Shown here piece after piece: positions 4,447-6,624 of a stretch of 6,624 bases of DNA. The notes beneath the pieces were generated by a model, which saw only the letters and a list, made by a program, of their open reading frames with translations, made no database searches and had not been told where the DNA came from. The translations under genes were made by a program, and so were the position numbers. Source of the stretch: an uncultured Chloroflexota bacterium (GTDB taxonomy: Bacteria > Chloroflexota > Dehalococcoidia > UBA3495). The stretch covers positions 1 to 6,624 of the forward strand of contig CAJXEF010000113.1 in NCBI GenBank assembly GCA_913052545.1. The letters are read 5' to 3'. Positions within the stretch are counted from its first letter, which is position 1. Every line of letters begins with the position of its first letter.

Positions 4447-6624
4447 CTCAGCCATAACGTGGAGCCCTCTTGTGTTTTCAATACTTCTATCCTGGCAGGG
4501 AACATATCCTTCAAATCTTCGAGATGAGTAATTACAATTATTTTGTCGAAGTCATCTTCGATAGATGAAATCACGTCCATGATTCGTTCACGGCCGACAC
4601 TGTCTTGTGTCCCAAACCCTTCGTCGATGAATAAAGTTGGCAAAGTGGCACCCATTCTTTGGGATAGTACTTTGGATAGAGCTATTCTCAGAGCAAGGTT
4701 AATTCGGAAAGACTCTCCTCCACTATATAATTCGTAGTTTCTAGGCCCAAGCTCATCACTAACGTTAATTTCTAGTGTTTCTATAGGTTCTCCACGACCA
4801 CTCCTCCGTTCACGCTGGGTCTCTAATTTTAGGTGCATCTGGTTATCTGTCATTCGGCCTAATAGATAATTTGCTTCTTCCTCTAACCTAGGGATCACAG
4901 TTTCAATGAGCATAGCCTGAATTCCTTGGCGGCCAAAGGCGGTGGCAAGGTCTTGGTAGATACTCTGATCTTCCTCGAGTTGAATCCTACGGATATTAAC
5001 ATGCTCTAGTTCTGTAGCAAGATCTTCCAAACGTCGGATTTGCCCTTCCAAAAAGCCCCGGCGGGAAATGGCGCTCATCTGTCCACGCTCAAGTGTCTGT
5101 AAGTCATTTTCAAAGTTTCTGATATCCTGGTTTGATTCTACAAGGCCTTCTATGTCTTTTTGGTCATCCGATATTTTTTGTTTGCGTAATAATAAATCAT
5201 TTGTACGCTGAGTTAGCATATTACTGGTTTGGGATAAGGCTGATTCTTCATCGGGTAATCGGGTCAAAGCTTGATCTAGTTCTGCTCCACGTTGTTCAAA
5301 ATTCTGTAATTCTCTCATTTCAGTGTAAGTTTTTTGTCGGAACTCCTCGTGGTAACCTAGATCAGCGAGCTTGGTTTCTAATGATAATAAATCTTTGTTT
5401 TCATCGGAGGCAAATAGACCAGACTCTAGCGATTGCAAATAATTCTCCAATAGCGGACGCGCTTCAGATAAGTCTTTTTGGGCTCTCTGAGAGTCATTTA
5501 TTTGCCGTTCTAGGTCATTCAACATGATTTCTAAGTTTGTGCGGTCGTTCAAGATATTATTTTCATCTTTGGACAATGTGTCGTCTAGTTGAGATTTTTC
5601 TGTTTGGAAAGCCTTCATAAGTGCCTGGTTTTCGCGAAAAAGGTTCCTTTTCGCTTGAATCTCAGCTTGGTATGTGTTGGCTAACCCTTGGCAACTGTCA
5701 CCTGCCAGTGTAGTTCCGCATAACGGACAATCCGTCGACATATCTTCGAGATTGTTCAACAGGGCCAATTTGCGTGCTAACTCTTCTCCTTCACTCTTAT
5801 ATAGTTCGGATGTAGTCTCCGTCTGTGTGATATGGTTCGCTAACATCTGTTGGCGTTCTTTGGTTGCTTGCAACTCGTGTTGCTTATCTGTCAACCTCTG
5901 ATTTTCTAAATTTAATTGATTCTGTTTTTCAACAAGTCTAAGCTCAGAGTCTGCGATTGGAATTAGTTCAGAAGTTATCTTGCCTTGGAGGTCTTGAATT
6001 TGAGATTCCAGCCGATTTCGTTTTTCAGAGATGGCTTGTTGAAGTTTAGTTTTCTGATCGTTTAAAGCTATGTGATCACTTCTAATAGCCTCTAAAGCTT
6101 CAAATTGGTTCTTAGCTTTTGTAAACTGCACGAGGCCTGTACGGATTGTTTGGGTTTGCGATATCAAACCCGAGTAGCTTTTAATACGTTGTTGTATGTT
6201 AATTTCCGTAGAAGATAATGTAGATATTTCGCTTTCTAATTGGTTAACTTGCTTTAGGTCTTGACCTATGATTGTTTTTTTCTCTTCAATTTCCCTGTTT
6301 TGGCGCCGCAATTGATCTACTTCTTGTCTTTTAATATTTATCTGTGTTTCAGTATCTTGGAGATGTTTTTCTAAGCCCTGTAACTCTAAGGAAGGGTCGC
6401 CTAAATCTTCCCGTTCCCTTTCTAATTGCTGGACGGCTCCTACGGACTGATCGATGATTGAACGGGTTTCCGACAACTTTTTCCTAGCCCGCTCCTGGTA
6501 TTGATCGTACATATCAAGACCTAGAATGGCTGCCAGTACAGCCTTTCTTTCCGATGGAGTTTTACTAGCGAATTCATCCGCTCTACCTTGGATAAGAAAT
6601 GCAGAGTTGATAAATGTATCGTAA
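4443..6624 (-). CDS. sbcC: SbcC/Rad50-type SMC-like ATPase, 5' partial
   Basis: The frame stays open to the right edge, so the N-terminus with Walker A lies outside; about 727 codons are visible. This is the ATPase and tether of the SbcCD (Mre11-Rad50-like) nuclease that processes DNA double-strand ends and hairpins. In fragment numbering, residues 4-22 (FINSAFLIQGRADEFASKT) form the Q-loop region with Gln12. A long coiled coil runs about 60-295 and returns about 305-545. At its tip is the zinc hook CPLC (299-302, encoded at 5718-5729). FGRQGIQAMLIETVIPRLEE (563-582) is typical of the family. The C-terminal ATPase lobe has the ABC signature YSGGES (633-638), Walker B LFIDE (664-668), D-loop GTQD (671-674) and switch His700 in VITH. 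All visible motifs are intact. The missing part, about 100-130 residues judging from the family, should carry Walker A. The partner nuclease gene sbcD would be expected upstream, beyond the right edge. An in-frame ATG at 6512 is internal, not the start, since conserved sequence continues before it. Confidence 0.95.
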   Translation of the reverse strand, partial: YDTFINSAFLIQGRADEFASKTPSERKAVLAAILGLDMYDQYQERARKKLSETRSIIDQSVGAVQQLEREREDLGDPSLELQGLEKHLQDTETQINIKRQEVDQLRRQNREIEEKKTIIGQDLKQVNQLESEISTLSSTEINIQQRIKSYSGLISQTQTIRTGLVQFTKAKNQFEALEAIRSDHIALNDQKTKLQQAISEKRNRLESQIQDLQGKITSELIPIADSELRLVEKQNQLNLENQRLTDKQHELQATKERQQMLANHITQTETTSELYKSEGEELARKLALLNNLEDMSTDCPLCGTTLAGDSCQGLANTYQAEIQAKRNLFRENQALMKAFQTEKSQLDDTLSKDENNILNDRTNLEIMLNDLERQINDSQRAQKDLSEARPLLENYLQSLESGLFASDENKDLLSLETKLADLGYHEEFRQKTYTEMRELQNFEQRGAELDQALTRLPDEESALSQTSNMLTQRTNDLLLRKQKISDDQKDIEGLVESNQDIRNFENDLQTLERGQMSAISRRGFLEGQIRRLEDLATELEHVNIRRIQLEEDQSIYQDLATAFGRQGIQAMLIETVIPRLEEEANYLLGRMTDNQMHLKLETQRERRSGRGEPIETLEINVSDELGPRNYELYSGGESFRINLALRIALSKVLSQRMGATLPTLFIDEGFGTQDSVGRERIMDVISSIEDDFDKIIVITHLEDLKDMFPARIEVLKTQEGSTLWLS

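Noticed and set aside
5132..5527. Open frame of 131 codons on the plus strand opposite the sbcC-like gene.
   Set aside because: It is antisense to an intact, motif-complete coiled-coil coding region, has no ribosome binding site and resembles no known protein.
5690..5693. Third cysteine soon after the zinc hook CPLC, considered as an extra metal ligand.
   Set aside because: The Rad50 hook needs only the CxxC pair from each of two molecules, and a single nearby Cys is not evidence of another site.

Overview
The window is a densely coded bacterial fragment of moderate GC with five protein genes. Four run rightward: a UPF0264/TusA-like fusion cut by the left edge, then the three subunits of a molybdenum hydroxylase. 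One runs leftward: an SbcC/Rad50-type ATPase cut by the right edge. The gene content and the style of the proteins suggest an uncultivated environmental bacterium, perhaps a marine Chloroflexota of the SAR202/Dehalococcoidia type. That is an impression from protein style only; no marker gene or rRNA is present to confirm it.

Layout. Positions 1-543 hold the 3' part of a gene whose first domain ends like UPF0264 (DUF556, the MfnB family that makes a furan phosphate in methanofuran synthesis). Its second domain looks like a TusA sulfur carrier. After a 79-base gap come the FAD subunit (623-1546), the double [2Fe-2S] subunit (1606-2082) and the large molybdopterin subunit (2124-4397), in the medium-small-large order common for CoxMSL/xanthine-dehydrogenase-type enzymes. 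The gaps are 59 and 41 bases and each gene has a recognisable ribosome binding site. The large subunit lacks the AYRCSFR loop of true aerobic CO dehydrogenase, so its substrate is unknown.

The rightward genes converge on the leftward sbcC-like gene (4443-6624, 5' end outside the window). The two stop codons lie 45 bases apart. Both are embedded in the arms of one long, nearly perfect inverted repeat (4394-4446), which probably acts as a shared bidirectional terminator.

How they may work together. The three hydroxylase subunits should form one enzyme passing electrons from the molybdenum centre through two [2Fe-2S] clusters to FAD. The upstream fusion protein is the unusual part. A furan-forming aldolase-like domain joined to a degenerate TusA-like domain, next to a sulfur-dependent molybdenum enzyme, suggests either a cofactor/sulfur-delivery link or a furan-metabolism link. 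Both ideas are inference. The SbcC-like gene is ordinary DNA repair and appears functionally unrelated. No mobile element, CRISPR array, tRNA or rRNA was seen.
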